Assembly (NCBI RefSeq): GCF_032854445.1
Contig: NC_088297.1
Span: forward strand, 2,479,991 to 2,543,990
Direction: 5' to 3'
From: Liolophura sinensis
Lineage: Eukaryota; Mollusca; Polyplacophora; Chitonida; Chitonidae
DNA: 64,000 nucleotides
The notes under the pieces are model-generated. The model searched no databases. It was not told where the DNA came from and saw only the letters and a program-made list of their open reading frames with translations. Positions 11,644-23,075 of this stretch are shown here, piece by piece. Made by a program: the position numbers and the translations under genes. Within the stretch, counting starts at the first letter, position 1; every line of letters starts with the position of its first letter.

Positions 11644-12145
11644 GTTGGTATTCCTGACTTAGGAAACTTCATGTAACGTCCAACTTCCAAGCAAATGTCA
11701 GAAGAAAAATAGTAGTTTGGGGTATTCTGGGTTTGTAAGTTGAAAAACAAATCAGAGTAGGCCAATTCGCAGGATAAAAAAGGGCTACTTGCTGTATGTC
11801 CACGTGTACTATTTCACTATGCAATAACATTCAGACTCTACATGTACATTGTGATGGCAGCCAAAACACATCCTTGTCCTCCCAAACAACATTATACGTG
11901 CGGTAATTTCTCTTTACTGAAAATAAGTGATTTAATTGTTAATTAGTCCGTCCGATTTGGATTTCGAATAGAGATCATTTAACTTGTATTAGGACAATTA
12001 TATTAAAGAAAGGAGAAAACCTGACACGAGCCCGGGATGTAACATTCCACAACACAAAATACATGTGCAAAAGGGCCGTATACCTTTAACACCTCACAGA
12101 GCTGCGCAGTGATAAACGTTTATAGTTTGTTTTATTTTATTTCAG

Positions 12146-12170
12146 CTTTACCAGAGGGTACTGGAAACAG
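12146..12170 (+). pseudogene. Copy 2 microexon
   Basis: Same 25-nt length and same tttcag/gtactt borders as in the intact copies; intact itself but part of a dead gene. Confidence 0.7.
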
Positions 12171-12826
12171 GTACTTACATTCCATTATTTTTGTACTGGT
12201 TATTTCACATGAAGTATTACTACAGGAAAACCCCTGACTCTATTAGAGTGCAGAGACAGTCGGTGGGCACGTTACACAGAAATAGTTTGCCATCGTGACG
12301 TAAATGTTCGAGACGGTGCAAATCTTCCTACTTACATATTGGAGCTTTGATAGCTTGCCGTGATTAAACCGTACAAAAGGAAAATGAGGTCAGGTGTTTG
12401 TCAGGTGCATTCCACTGTGTCTGCCATATAAGATAAAATATAAGAAATACGTATGCTGTTTTCTGTTTTGTTTGTTTTAATCAGGTATATTGTAATATGC
12501 CACAAAGAAAAGAAATATTTCGTTTTTCGTCAGAGTCCTCTTTATCTGATACTAGATAATACACACTGGAGAGAAAGCCCCGTTAATTCGCACCCTTTCC
12601 ATTTGTCTTTTGGATCTTCTTCCAAATGGCCAGTATTAAATATATATAAGGCACAAAATTAAAAGGTATGATGACAAAAATTTAAAGGTTCGTAATTTGA
12701 ACAAGGAGTCAGCTTCAGGGCTAACCAAGCTTCAATGAAAATGGAGAACTGAGAACATTTGAGGAAGTAACCACATAATTACTAACAGTGATTAAACTGA
12801 TCTTACTAAACTGCTCTTCTGGACAG

Positions 12827-12902
12827 ATGTCACCAGCAGGAAACCTCAAAGGAGAGGATACCGAGTGCAGCCATATTCAACTTGACTCTGCTGTCAACAT
12901 GG
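12827..12902 (+). pseudogene. Copy 2 exon 9 relic
   Basis: The upstream acceptor tctag is changed to tctgg, leaving only acag. About 9 nt are missing inside. The frame no longer joins the tail exon in phase 1. Confidence 0.65.
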
Positions 12903-13159
12903 GTAAATATCCATCAAACCAGATGTTATGTTTATTATGTAATTACCTGAATTAAAACGGAACTGGTAAAGGCGTCAAGTGATTCAAATGACGTTTGACA
13001 AGTTTAATAAGTGTTAAGCTTGCAAGAGTTTAGTCTGAAAAGCCAAAATCTGGAATTTGCATTATCAAAATTGTATAATGTATTCACTTGAGTGTTTATT
13101 ACTTTTCGGAGTCTGGAAAAGAATTGGAACCACTATTAGCTACGTACACTTCTCAATTG

Positions 13160-13345
13160 CTTCAAATAACGTATCCAGTGACGGGGAGTTCAAATCCAGT
13201 TCATGCTGACTCACTCTTCGGTCGTACACAGGAATGCCTGCCAGTAACCTGCTGAAGGTCGCGGGTTTTCCCCGGACTCTCCCACCGTAATGCTTGCCGC
13301 TTTCGCCATTAAGTGACAAATTAAAGTAAAGTAATAAATCAAATT
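13160..13345 (+). mobile_element. SINE in the tail intron of copy 2
   Basis: B-box-like 'gagttcaaatcc' followed by the diverged body 'gcgggttttccccgg' and 'tcccaccgtaatgc'. Orthologous in position to the elements at 6005, 25770, 28350, 41140 and 53480. Confidence 0.7.
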
Positions 13346-13414
13346 CATTTATTAAATTAAATATCTACAAGCAATTGGCTTCCGTATATTCCGCATGTAT
13401 TTGCCTAATTACAG

Positions 13415-13644
13415 ATCACAATTACGAGTCACTCGCTCACAACATCGCCAGAAATCCAGGATCACGTGACATGCACTACGAATCCATGACGTCACCCACC
13501 ACGTCTGGTGACAACACAGTGGTGGCCAGAACGCCTAGTGTAGTTCGTACTCTTTACAAGTCGTTTGCAAACCCACACTTTTGTGCTCATCCACAGTCAT
13601 GTTTTTGTATTAAATGCGTCATATACACATGCTGTTCCGGATAA
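13415..13644 (+). pseudogene. Copy 2 tail exon, variant without YxN motifs
   Basis: Starts HNYESLAHN and keeps YESM, but a deletion removes YENT and YQNV and the old stop. Reading then continues into former 3' UTR to TGA 13642-13644 (ARTPSVVRTLYKSF...). Copy 5 has the same variant. Confidence 0.75.
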
Positions 13645-14068
13645 CTAAGAGCTTAGCGGTGTTAATTGGTTCTCTACCGGAACCAGAGGGAACTACTAGT
13701 ATAGGTTTAGACTCCTCTGTCCGCCCTTCAGTCCATCAGTCGGTCACTTAACTCTTTTGCGGACTTTTTGTGATCCGTTTTATAATGTGTATGTGTAAGG
13801 CATTTCACCAAGGTTCCTCTTATCAAATTTAGTCTTGCTCTTAATCTTTCTGGTTTGGACAGACATTTTTCTTAGACCATTTATAATACAGTTCATCATA
13901 CTTCAATGAAACTTGATAAATTGCTTCACAATGAGGAGTTACAGGTTAGGTTAAAGGTTCAGATCGTTTCGTCCATTTTTGACGAAAATTTTTATGAGAT
14001 GGATCTTGATGAATCTATTTGTCTGACGGGTCTCACCGATTAGGGACATGTGTTACGAAATAAATAGT

Positions 14069-14170
14069 TGTACCCCATATACTTGTACCATATATACTTG
14101 CATCACATATACTTGTACCACACACGCTTTTGCCACATACACTTGTGCCACATATTCTTGTACCACATAT
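14069..14170 (+). repeat. Short tandem repeat, units like 'acttgtaccacatat'
   Basis: About seven degenerate units of 14-16 bp. A shorter related array is at 26765-26853, in the same relative position downstream of copy 4. Confidence 0.7.
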
Positions 14171-15927
14171 TACGATAGGTTTATTGATATTTATAAATAT
14201 ATCTATACCGTTTGTTATGGCTTGTGCATTCGTTATACAGAGCTTTGTCATGTGGATATATTTACATATGTTATTTTCCGCGATTGTACATGTATGTATG
14301 TAGTACACAAACTTTTGACACTCGTGTCACACTGGTTTGTGATATACCTTTGTGGACTGCATACTTATGTGCAAAGTTTCCGTGATGAGTTGCTTTTCAA
14401 ATGAGTTGAATCAAATTGTTTACTGACTTATTAACAAGTGAAACGCGCGTTAAATTGTTTGCTGCTATTTTGGGGAGCTTTTAACCTGCATATGGCATGT
14501 TTTACGAAAATAACCTTACTGGAACAGTTGTCACACGTGCCATTATATATTTATTGGGTCTGATTATGTTTGTTCAAATGTTAACAAGTGAATTCTGCAT
14601 TAAACTGTTTCTTGCTCAATATTGGTCGTCATGTTGTATTTAAAGATTAAAAGTGTTAAAATTCCCTGCCCGAGCACGCGGGTTTGTGATCTCGGGCATC
14701 TCGAACAATGCACTATGGATTATATGAGTGGATAACATGAAGAACTCGTACTTTGCTTTCACGGCTGGGGGGTTGCTTTTGTCTGCAACATGATAGTTTA
14801 TTACCACTTGTGAATAGAACTCAATAATGCTTTACCTTTTTACTGGGTTCTCTTGATGATTATATTTTTCTGTCTTTCGAAAAGACCAAGTTATTATAAA
14901 TCTATACATGACAGCTCTCTTGGGTGTTGTTATCTAAATGATCCACGGATTTGACTCCCAAGACGGTGACTTGTCTTACCAGAAATGGTTAAATGAACTT
15001 AAGCGTATTTTATGATAGCCTGGAACAAAAATCGAAGCATCCAAAATATCTATACTCAGCGGTCCATTATGTTACCTGCAGTTAATCTTGATAAATGATT
15101 TTTCCGTAACGCCACATCAGCAATATTTTAGCAAATCGTGGCAAATCGTGTGCTGACGACCATTTGTCTTCCTCCAATGTCATAAACAAGGGGTGTTTAT
15201 TTCTTCATCACACCTGGGAAAGTGTGTCAGTACGTTGCTCATGATCGGTGGTTTACGTCGTTTACTCTTCTTTCATCCACGCATAAAATTTACAGCTGTT
15301 GTATTGTGAATGTTAGCCGGCCTTACACATAATCTGTTTTAATCTGGTCTTGCAGTGGAACTGTAGGCTTGGTGACCACCTACTGTTTTAATGCACCGCA
15401 ACGCTGTATATCAGGACCAGTCATGTACGTTATTGTTAGAATTGTATGTCTGTAAACCTTGTTAAAACTTGTTAGTTACTATGCTGTATGTTTTTGTATA
15501 AAAATGTACTGTCACTTGTCAAGTTAACCCAGAGCCCCGGAACCACCGACTCTGCCATACAATTGTGCCATAGCTGAAGTTACACCAGCTAGTGTGAATC
15601 TGTCTAATTTATATGTGCATGTTTTCCTATCGTTCATAAAGTGTTCAGTACATAAGTAAATCCTGCCTTGAGTGTTCCTGATTACAAATTGTGACCAGCA
15701 TCACAATACAGCTATGACACAAATGAAAAGTCCCTAAGAACGACGAACAGCCATGATCACATAAATGACTAAACGAATCTTCACAGAAATATAGAAATAA
15801 ACTTTCATTCCTCCAATCATTCCATTTGATTGAAATAACTGTTGGATTATCCAAAGGTCTGGAATAGTTTGTTTAGCTGAGACCTGGGGGGTAGAATTAA
15901 GATGATGTGAGCTTTGCCTGTTATACA

Positions 15928-16010
15928 TCTGCCAGGTAAAGGACTAGTCCCCCGCCCTGATATCAGTGGGGTGCCCGATTTACCATACCTATACTTTCGG
16001 GAATATTCGT
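15928..16010 (+). promoter_or_regulatory. Relic of the family's upstream region
   Basis: 'ggtaaaggactagtcccccg' and 'gatatcagtggggtgcc' match 18822-18870 upstream of copy 4. No first exon follows; it is probably the remnant of the promoter of copy 3. Confidence 0.45.
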
Positions 16011-16456
16011 CTATTTTTTTTCAGAGGAATTGTTCTTTACTAGATAGTGACGAAGCCATTTTTTTTCTATTCGATAGGGGACACGTGTTGTGAAAGCAAT
16101 ACAACCAGAAAGCTTGTCTCACATTCTTTGACAGGTTAACAGAAACCTTATACTCTGTCTGTTATGGCTTGTGTATTCGATATGCAAAGCTTCTTATGTG
16201 GATATATTTAAATATGTTTTTTTCCGCGATTGTAAATGTATGTATATGGTACACGAACTTTTGCTATTCATTTTACAGCGGTTTCTAATATACCTTTGTG
16301 AACTGCATATTTATGTTCAAAGTTTTAGTCATAAAGTGAAACTCGAATATGTAAGAAAAAGTAAATACATAGTTAATAAAGTTAGTAACATGTTTTAAAT
16401 GATCCCAGCGTCAATGCGTCGGGCTTGGACATTAAACAGTTTGTTTGTCTTTTCAG

Positions 16457-17132
16457 GCATATCAAGAAAACACACTGGAGCAAACACTCCGGCGACTGTT
16501 GTAAGGGTGTTAGGTGGTCTGCTCTTTGTTGTTACGTCTATTCTCACAAGAATAGTTGTACTGTTCTGGAGAACATCAAAAGCAAAAGGTTGGTGTTCCT
16601 GACTTCTGGCACTTCGTCCGAGCAAATGTCAGAAGAAAAGAAGTAAATTTGGGAATCCTGGGTTTGTAACTGGACAAACAAATTAAGTGGGCCAATTCGC
16701 AGGATAAAAACGGGCTTCTTGGTGTATGTCCACGTTTACTGTTTCAATATGCAATAACATTTACACTGTACATGTACATGTTGATGACAACCAAAACACA
16801 TCCTTGGCCTCCCCCCCCCCCCCCGGCCTCCCCGCCAAAAAAATTATACGTGCGTTATTTTCTCTTTTACACTTAACTGAAAACAGGTGAATATAATATC
16901 AATTAGTCCATCGGATTGGGAGTTATGGCGCACTTTTATATTTCACTTTTATAAGGCCAATTATATTAAAGAAAGGAGAAAACCTGGCACGAGCCTGGGA
17001 TGTACCATTCTACAATGGAAACTACATGTGCAATTGAGCGTATACCGTTAACTGTTTACAAAGCTGCGCAGTAATAAAACTTTATAGTTTGTTTAATTTT
17101 ATTTCAGCTTGACCAGACGGTACTGAAAACAG
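16457..17132 (+). pseudogene. Copy 3: TM exon and microexon relic
   Basis: Two exons remain. TM 16457-16588 is 132 nt and open, with acceptor tttcag and donor gttggt, but has Arg inside the membrane segment (LTRIVV). Microexon 17108-17132 is 25 nt but reads GCT TGA in frame. No Ig, exon 9 or tail exon is found nearby, so this is a fragment left by unequal exchange or deletion. Confidence 0.8.
16808..16824 (+). repeat. Poly-C run
   Basis: About 14-15 C interrupted only at the right end; slippage-prone. Confidence 0.6.
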
Positions 17133-18104
17133 GTACTTGCAATCCATCATTTCTGGTTATATTCACGTGTAGTAGCACTAAAGGATTAAACCCTGAGTCT
17201 ATGACCAAGAGGGCAAAGGGAGAGGTCATATTCAACTTGTGCGATAGCCGAGTTGAATATCACTTGTCGATATTGTTTTATTATACCGAAAAAACAGTAC
17301 ATTTTCGAGTAGTACATTATATCGCCGAATTTGGACGTTGATAAGGGAGCTATAACCACCGTCCAGTTCTTTACGAACAAGCAGGCACAAAAAGCTCTCA
17401 AAGGGAGATATCTGCTGAGGAATAACGCACGTGATCGTTTAATATTAGCAAGAGATCCTTGGATATTGCCTCAAAATTGGGGGATAATGGTATGTGAGTC
17501 TGACTTTGCATCCCTTGGGCTCGAGCTCTTTGTAGATCATATTTTGCAAAATATCATGTGACCATTTCTTGACCACTGGAATCGGAGCAAAACCCTATGG
17601 GGTGTAATAATTTGTGATATGTCATTTGGTGACAGGTCATTGATACCAATTTGTATTTGCTTATGCGCAGTTTCAGCGGCTTATGTACAATACTGTTTAT
17701 TTACATTTTAACAAGGGAATTCCACGTTGAGCATTTTGTTCCTCAGCATTGATCGTCAGGTTGTAATTAGGCTATTTGAAGATGTTTCTCAAAATGAACT
17801 GTTGCAAGGTACTGCCCGAGCACGCGGGTTGATCATCCCGGGTAGCTCGTACAATGCGCTCTGACAAGTGCCGGGATGATTTTATTCAGAACATCTTAGT
17901 TTAGTACGACTGGTGTAGAAAACACAAGCATGTTCTGGCTTACTTTATTCCATTTGTTAGCTGTAATTTTCCATTTTTCAAAACCAACTTCTTGTGTTAT
18001 GTGTGCATAACCGGTCTTTAGATGGCTATTAAATTGGCTGATCCGCTTTTTTAACTCACTCTCCACTCTTTCGGTTAGTCGACAAGAAGTGCGCACACAG
18101 GTGT
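17133..18104 (+). other. Intergenic region before the first-exon array
   Basis: Matches the regions downstream of copies 5, 6 and 7 ('gttgaatatcacttgtcgat', 'cgagcacgcgggttgatcat'), showing that copy 3 was once a full unit. No coding sequence recognised. Confidence 0.55.
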
Positions 18105-18800
18105 CTTCTGTTACCAGACTAGACAGAATTTGTTATCGTCAATATGGCTGCCTGGTGCCGGGGCTGGACACGTGTTTGTGAGTTCTAGTCTTGTCTTCTG
18201 CTGTGTACTAGACAGAATTTGTTATCGTCAATATGGCTGCCTGGTGCCGGGGCTGGACACGTGTTTGTGAGTTCTAGTCTTGTCTTCTACTGTGTACTAG
18301 ACAGAATTTGTTATCGTCAATATGGCTGCCTGGTGCCGGGGCTGGACACGTGTTTGTGAGTTCTAGTCTTGTCTTCTACTGTGTACTAGACAGAATTTGT
18401 TATCGTCGATATGGCTGCCTGGTGCCGGGGCTGGACACGTGTTTGTGAGTTCTAGTCTTGTCTTCTACTGTGTACTAGACAGAATTTGTTATCGTCAATA
18501 TGGCTGCCTGGTGCCGGGGCTGGACACGTGTTTGTGAGTTCTAGTCTTGTCTTCTGCTGTGTACTAGACAGAATTTGTTATCGTCAATATGGCTGCCTGG
18601 TGCCGGGGCTGGACACGTGTTTGTGAGTTCTAGTCTTGTCTTCTACTGTGTACTAGACAGGAGCTGTTTTCCTCGATATGGCTGCCTGGTGCCGGGGCTG
18701 GACACGTGTTTGTGAGTTCTAGTCTTGTCTTCTGCTGTGTACTAGACAGGAGCTGTTATCCTCGATATGGCTGCCTGGTGCCGAGACTGGATACGTTTCT
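18105..18800 (+). repeat. Array of eight 89-bp units, each holding a first exon
   Basis: ATG codons at 18144, 18233, 18322, 18411, 18500, 18589, 18678 and 18767, exactly 89 bp apart. Each unit has about 50 bp of leader, then MAAWCRGWTRV plus one base and a gtgagt donor (34 nt, phase 1). The last unit is diverged and has lost the donor (gatgag). Six of the units are almost identical. The unit is homologous to the first exons of copies 4 and 6-8. Whether any is transcribed cannot be told. Confidence 0.9.
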
Positions 18801-18864
18801 CTGTTGATGAGTTTTAGCATCCTGGGTAAAGGACTAATACCTCGCCTTGATATCGGTGAGGTGC

Positions 18865-19053
18865 CTAACATTCACCATACCTGTGCTTTTCATTGTGCAA
18901 GGTGACACACATTGTGATTTTGAAAGGATGTCTTAACCCTCGGATCGTCTTACTTCATGACCCACCTACAGTGTGTAAAACAGACTGTATATCTAGCTAT
19001 ATGTACACATTGTGAACAAGGAATTATACGTAGTCTCATGGGTAAAGCTAATC
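18865..19053 (+). promoter_or_regulatory. Conserved upstream block of copy 4
   Basis: About 190 bp before the ATG resembles the blocks before exon 1 of copies 6-8: 'gtgacacacattgtgattt', 'cacctacagtgtgtaaaac' and 'ggtaaagctaatcatggcg'. Probably proximal promoter and 5' UTR. No clear TATA box. Confidence 0.5.
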
Positions 19054-19093
19054 ATGGCGAGCTGGTTCTGGGACTGGACACGTGTCTGTGTTG
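19054..19093 (+). CDS. Copy 4 first exon (signal peptide start)
   Basis: ATG at 19054, 40 nt to donor gtgagt at 19094, phase 1. MASWFWDWTRVCV joins the V exon as V-LWLSTVDRTCAQ, giving a hydrophobic signal peptide core. Confidence 0.75.
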
Positions 19094-19751
19094 GTGAGTT
19101 CTGGCCTAGTCCTTGTATGTGGTATATGGGGGTGAGGGGTGGGGAGGGGTTATGTATACGTTCCTGTGCTTTGGATATATAAGTAATGGGCTTCCTGTGT
19201 CATACTGCTCCTGGGTGGGTCCTCTGACGTCCCATCTTATTGTCTTTATACTAGCCTAGGTCCAAATATTATCCTCACATTTGTGACATATAATTGTTAG
19301 AGCTATGTCGACAGTAAATGCTGTGTTTATGGTACGTAGAACAATTTGTGACGTGAAAGTATCCAAGGACTGGCTACAGTATTGTTGCTATTCGGAATAA
19401 CTCTGACTAAAATAGACATAGGGTATCGTCGTTACATGGCGAGTGTGCGAGCTCGGGTAGAGTCTAGACGGCTGACATGTATTGGGAATTTGGTGACTCA
19501 CCCTAAGATTGCTGGTTGGAAATAGTTCTATATGTAGAAATTGTAATCATAAGAAATATGATAAAGGTAAAATTACCAATCTGACTGCTCCATGGTTTAT
19601 AAGGCAAACCACAGAATTTGAACATTTCAATGCATTTATCGATCTACAGCAATGTAAAAGTGTTATCCTTCTGATGAGCCTTTATTCAATGGTTAGCTCT
19701 CATTTACTTTAAAAATTTAACTGTCCTACACAAAACAGTATGTTTCCACAG

Positions 19752-20072
19752 TACTGTGGTTAAGTACCGTGGACAGGACGTGTGCTCAGAATGTCGTGGA
19801 GGGGTTTGAGGGTGAAGCAGTGGTCCTACCTTGTACTGTCAGAATGCAGGAATACCTGCGTTGGGGATTTACTAATTATGTCCTCCTAAGCAGAACCGAT
19901 GGTCAAATCCTCAAAGAAAACACCCGCTGGAAGGATGTAATCAGCCTTGTGGGGAGCAGCAATAACCTGAGCATCAGCTCCCTCAGTCGTCAGAGAGATG
20001 ACGGCAGGACGTTCACGTGTTACGCTACAGGATCAGAAACGGGTAGACAGGAGACAACTGTCAGGGTGTTAG
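19752..20072 (+). CDS. Copy 4 V-like Ig exon
   Basis: 321 nt, acceptor tttccacag, donor gtgact, phase 1 to 1. Cys in VLPCTV, Trp in LRWGF, DDGRTFTC motif, NLS sequon. Reading through the donor gives a stop after one codon. Confidence 0.83.
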
Positions 20073-20629
20073 GTGACTGAAAATTAAAAATTTATCAACA
20101 ATCTTTATTCTAAAAATTTTTGGATGTTCTTGTGACAGTTCTTGCCCAGCATGTTGGTAAAATCATCTTATCTCATTGAAAACCAATGTGTTGCTCTAAA
20201 CACTCCCTGTCTGTATCAATTTAAACCTTTTTCTGATTACTCAAATGTAACTTTAAAGGGGCCAAAAAAAAATTCATCACAGCAAACCCGGTGAAATCGT
20301 TGCTACATTTGTAGAATAACCCATATAATTTTCTTTCATAAAATATCAGTCCTCTCTGTGTGCGTCTTACAGTTCACAATTGCTAAGGCCGTTTTCAGCC
20401 ATTAGAATCATTTTAGCACAATAAAGACTATAAGGACGAGTCTGATTTTTACAGAAAGGTAATAATTTCAACTACTTTGAGTAAATACAGACAATTTTAT
20501 TAATTAACACATATAGATTCTTTGCCAAAAAAATCTCCGGTATAGCGTCTTGAATACTTTCTATACTTCAATCTTTGGTATCTTGGTTATAAAATAGACA
20601 TTTGTCATGAATCAATCCACTAAAAACAG

Positions 20630-21365
20630 TCAGGATCACAGGGGCCATGATCGAGCAGGCCAGTGAGGGGCAGGTAACTCTGATAGAGGGGACACCTAAA
20701 ACATTAACATGTGCGGTGACTGGGAGGCCTAACCCTGCTGCATCCGGACACAGACCCCCATTACAACTTCCGTTTTTCAGTAGGGACGATTGTAGTTCTG
20801 TGTATTTTAGGGTGTAAAGTCTTTTTTTGCTGCCAGCCTGCCGTTTTTGGTGTACAGGTGCATGTTTGGTATCAAAATGATGAAAATTGTCTAAGCTTTG
20901 GGCAGGTATGAGTTTTAATGGTGAAAGTTTGAAATTCTGGGCGAGAGGACACAAGGAGACAGGTGGTGATGAGGCTGCGAGTGACGTCCCCTTGGCGTTG
21001 CTAGGCACCCCTCCCAGCTGCCGGCATGGAAAGGTCCAGATTTTGACGGTCAACCTATGTCAAGATTTTTACAGCTTCTTTCTCACAGGCTGGGCCAGGT
21101 ATGCACCAAAGCTTATTGGCCTCGGAATGTTTGGGACTGAGCTACAGCGCTAAACGTTAACATTGTCGCTTATGGAAAACTAATGGGGGTCTGAGGCCAT
21201 CCTACAGCTGGACGTTGGATAATGGCAGTGGATCTGAGCAGGGATCAAGCTACAATCTGACAGCAGACAGATCCATGAGGAGCGTCAGTTGTGCAGCCAT
21301 AAACAAGTACAGTAATGGGAGTGTCCTGAGCACATCGACGGCCACTGCCACACTAAATGTCTTCT
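20630..21365 (+). pseudogene. Copy 4 Ig2 exon split by a transposon
   Basis: The two exon parts, 20630-20745 and 21203-21365, sum to 279 nt, the exact length of the Ig2 exon in copy 1. The insert brings an in-frame TAA at 20815-20817. Outer splice sites (aaacag, gtaagt) are intact, so the whole interrupted exon could be skipped without a frame change. Confidence 0.88.
20746..21197 (+). mobile_element. Non-autonomous DNA transposon inside the Ig2 exon
   Basis: 452 bp. Inverted ends: CAGACCCCCATTA at 20751-20763 and its exact complement at 21181-21193. A 5-bp target duplication, CATCC, is at 20741-20745 and 21198-21202. No transposase motif is seen. Superfamily unclear. Confidence 0.85.
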
Positions 21366-21945
21366 GTAAGTTAGACTTGTGTCTAAATAGTTAAAAGCCA
21401 AGAATGAATTCAGTGATAAGATATTCGGCACATTATTTTATCTTTTAATATGTAAGTCGTATAAAAACACAGTTTTTCCTCAGTCTGCATTGAACTATCG
21501 AAGTTTCCATGTGGTGTTACGTGTTGCAAAGGTGTAATATCTGTTAAGATTGGATCATAGGTTGGTTGTCTCATGTTGTCAGTTTGAACCGACCCTTTAC
21601 ATGTATCAATGATTTTGTCTTTGTATTTACATTATTTTACAAATTCCCATGTACTCCAAGTGGAAATATCGGAGGCAGTGTAAATTTGTGGTTAGAGTAA
21701 AGTTTTCAGATTGCTGCCCGTGTTCCTCTCAAACTTGTAACATATACATGGCAGATACGTTATGTTTTTGTTCCACTTGCCATACAGACATATGTTTTCT
21801 TCTCTCGACATACAAGCAGGAGCCCTGACGGGATTTCTATGCTGAGTTACATTCATGTATTTTCTAAAAACCAGACCAACTCTCCTGTTATGTTTTATTT
21901 GACTCCGTTGAAAGTATTTATATGAGATTTTCTTTTGTGTCGTAG

Positions 21946-22194
21946 TCTTGGATTCACCAAATACTGCCACTCCTGTTGTGGTAATACAGAACGAAATAGC
22001 CACCTTACGGTGCTCTGCTCAAGGGAATCCCCTACCCACGTTTGAGTGGAGAAAGTCAGGGAGTGCAGAGGTCAAGAGTTCATCAGCTGATTACAGGATA
22101 GAGAATGTACAGAGGGCAGCCGTCGGCGAATACACGTGTAACGTCAATAACAGTGTCGGGACTCGACAAACGGCTGTACAGCTCATTGTACAGT
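21946..22194 (+). CDS. Copy 4 Ig3 exon
   Basis: 249 nt, acceptor tgtcgtag, donor gtaagt, phase 1 to 1. LRCSA, FEWRK and GEYTCNV are all present; no stop. Confidence 0.82.
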
Positions 22195-22354
22195 GTAAGT
22201 ATGCATATTGTAGTCGACAGCTAGACAGCTTCGACGTTTGTATTTACTTAAACAAATATAACAAATACCATTAAACGAGGAATAAATTCCAGCGTGTGTA
22301 CTTCCTTGTCTATACAAGAATTTATATGTCGATATAAAACTGTCAATACTTCAG

Positions 22355-22624
22355 ATCCATCCGATGTAAAAGTAGCGTATGACCAGCGCGCCCATACCAT
22401 AACCTGTACAGCCGAGGGTGTTCCTAATGTCCACACCTTCAGTACGTGGGAACATCGCCTGGGAGCGACCCACATACAGAGTCTGGGTACCCAGACAAAC
22501 GGGATCTCCGTCACCTACACTCTGCCTGAGATACTCACGTACACAGACACGGGAGATTACGTGTGTTCAGCGACAAACGGCGTCAAGTATTCCCAAACAG
22601 GGCAGCTCTATATAGCTCCTCTAA
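22355..22624 (+). CDS. Copy 4 Ig4 exon
   Basis: 270 nt, acceptor acttcag, donor gtaagt, phase 1 to 1. ITCTA, STWEH and DTGDYVC are present. Confidence 0.84.
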
Positions 22625-22904
22625 GTAAGTGTTGTATGATTTTATGACATAACCCCGTTTAATGGAAGTCTTCCATGCTCAAAGTGTGCTTTATCTTTCC
22701 TTTATCTTCATTTTTGTTACACTGGCAGCTCTCTAACATTAGCTGCCATAGAAGATCGGTCATATCTGAGACATTTCAGCACGAGGTAAGGGGTGTCACA
22801 CAGAAAACATTATGATGTCACACAAACTAACATAATGACGTCACACAAACTAACATGTTGACGTCACTCAAACTAAAGAAACGACGCCGTACAAACGAAC
22901 ACGG

Positions 22905-23075
22905 CAGCAGTACGTGGGAAGGTCTGCCGGCAACTTGCGAATGGTCGTGCGTTTCCCTCTGTTTTCTGCCTTGTTATCCTTCCACCATAATGCTGGCGGC
23001 CGTTGTATAAGAGAAATATTCTTGAGTAAGGCGTAAAACATCAATCAAATAAATAAATAAATCAAACAAACATGG
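22905..23075 (+). mobile_element. SINE fragment in the Ig4-Ig5 intron of copy 4
   Basis: Orthologous to 2972-3145 in copy 1: 'ttccaccataatgctgg', 'gagaaatattcttgagtaag' and 'aataaataaataaat'. Confidence 0.75.

Larger units (their letters stand above)
8752..13644 (+). pseudogene. Copy 2: decayed receptor gene without exon 1 or V exon
   Basis: Retains, in order, Ig2 relic 8752-9014, Ig3 9565-9813, Ig4 9945-10189, Ig5 10893-11247, TM 11512-11643, microexon 12146-12170, exon 9 12827-12902 and tail 13415-13644. Lesions: a stop and a missing Cys in Ig2; a 25-nt deletion and lost donor (ataagt) in Ig4; a 5-nt net deletion in Ig5; charged residues inside the TM; a lost upstream acceptor plus deletions in exon 9; loss of YENT and YQNV in the tail. 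No first exon or V exon is seen upstream. Only Ig3 and the microexon are fully intact. Clear pseudogene. Confidence 0.88.
13645..16456 (+). other. Intergenic region between copies 2 and 3
   Basis: 3' flank shared with other copies, a short tandem repeat at 14069-14170, and the recurrent 'cgagcacgcgggtttg' block near 14672. 15300-15920 is not shared with any other part of the window. 15928-16010 is a promoter relic resembling 18822-18890 (upstream of copy 4). No gene recognised. Confidence 0.55.

Noticed and set aside
20568-21053. 161-codon open frame on the minus strand
   Set aside because: It crosses the border between the Ig2 exon and the inserted transposon and has no domain or splice context; it is a chance frame.
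20746-21197. Introner (transposon that is spliced out as an intron)
   Set aside because: No good GT near the left end of the element; the first GT candidates lie over 20 bp inside. Inverted ends and target duplication explain it as a plain insertion. RNA could still overturn this.
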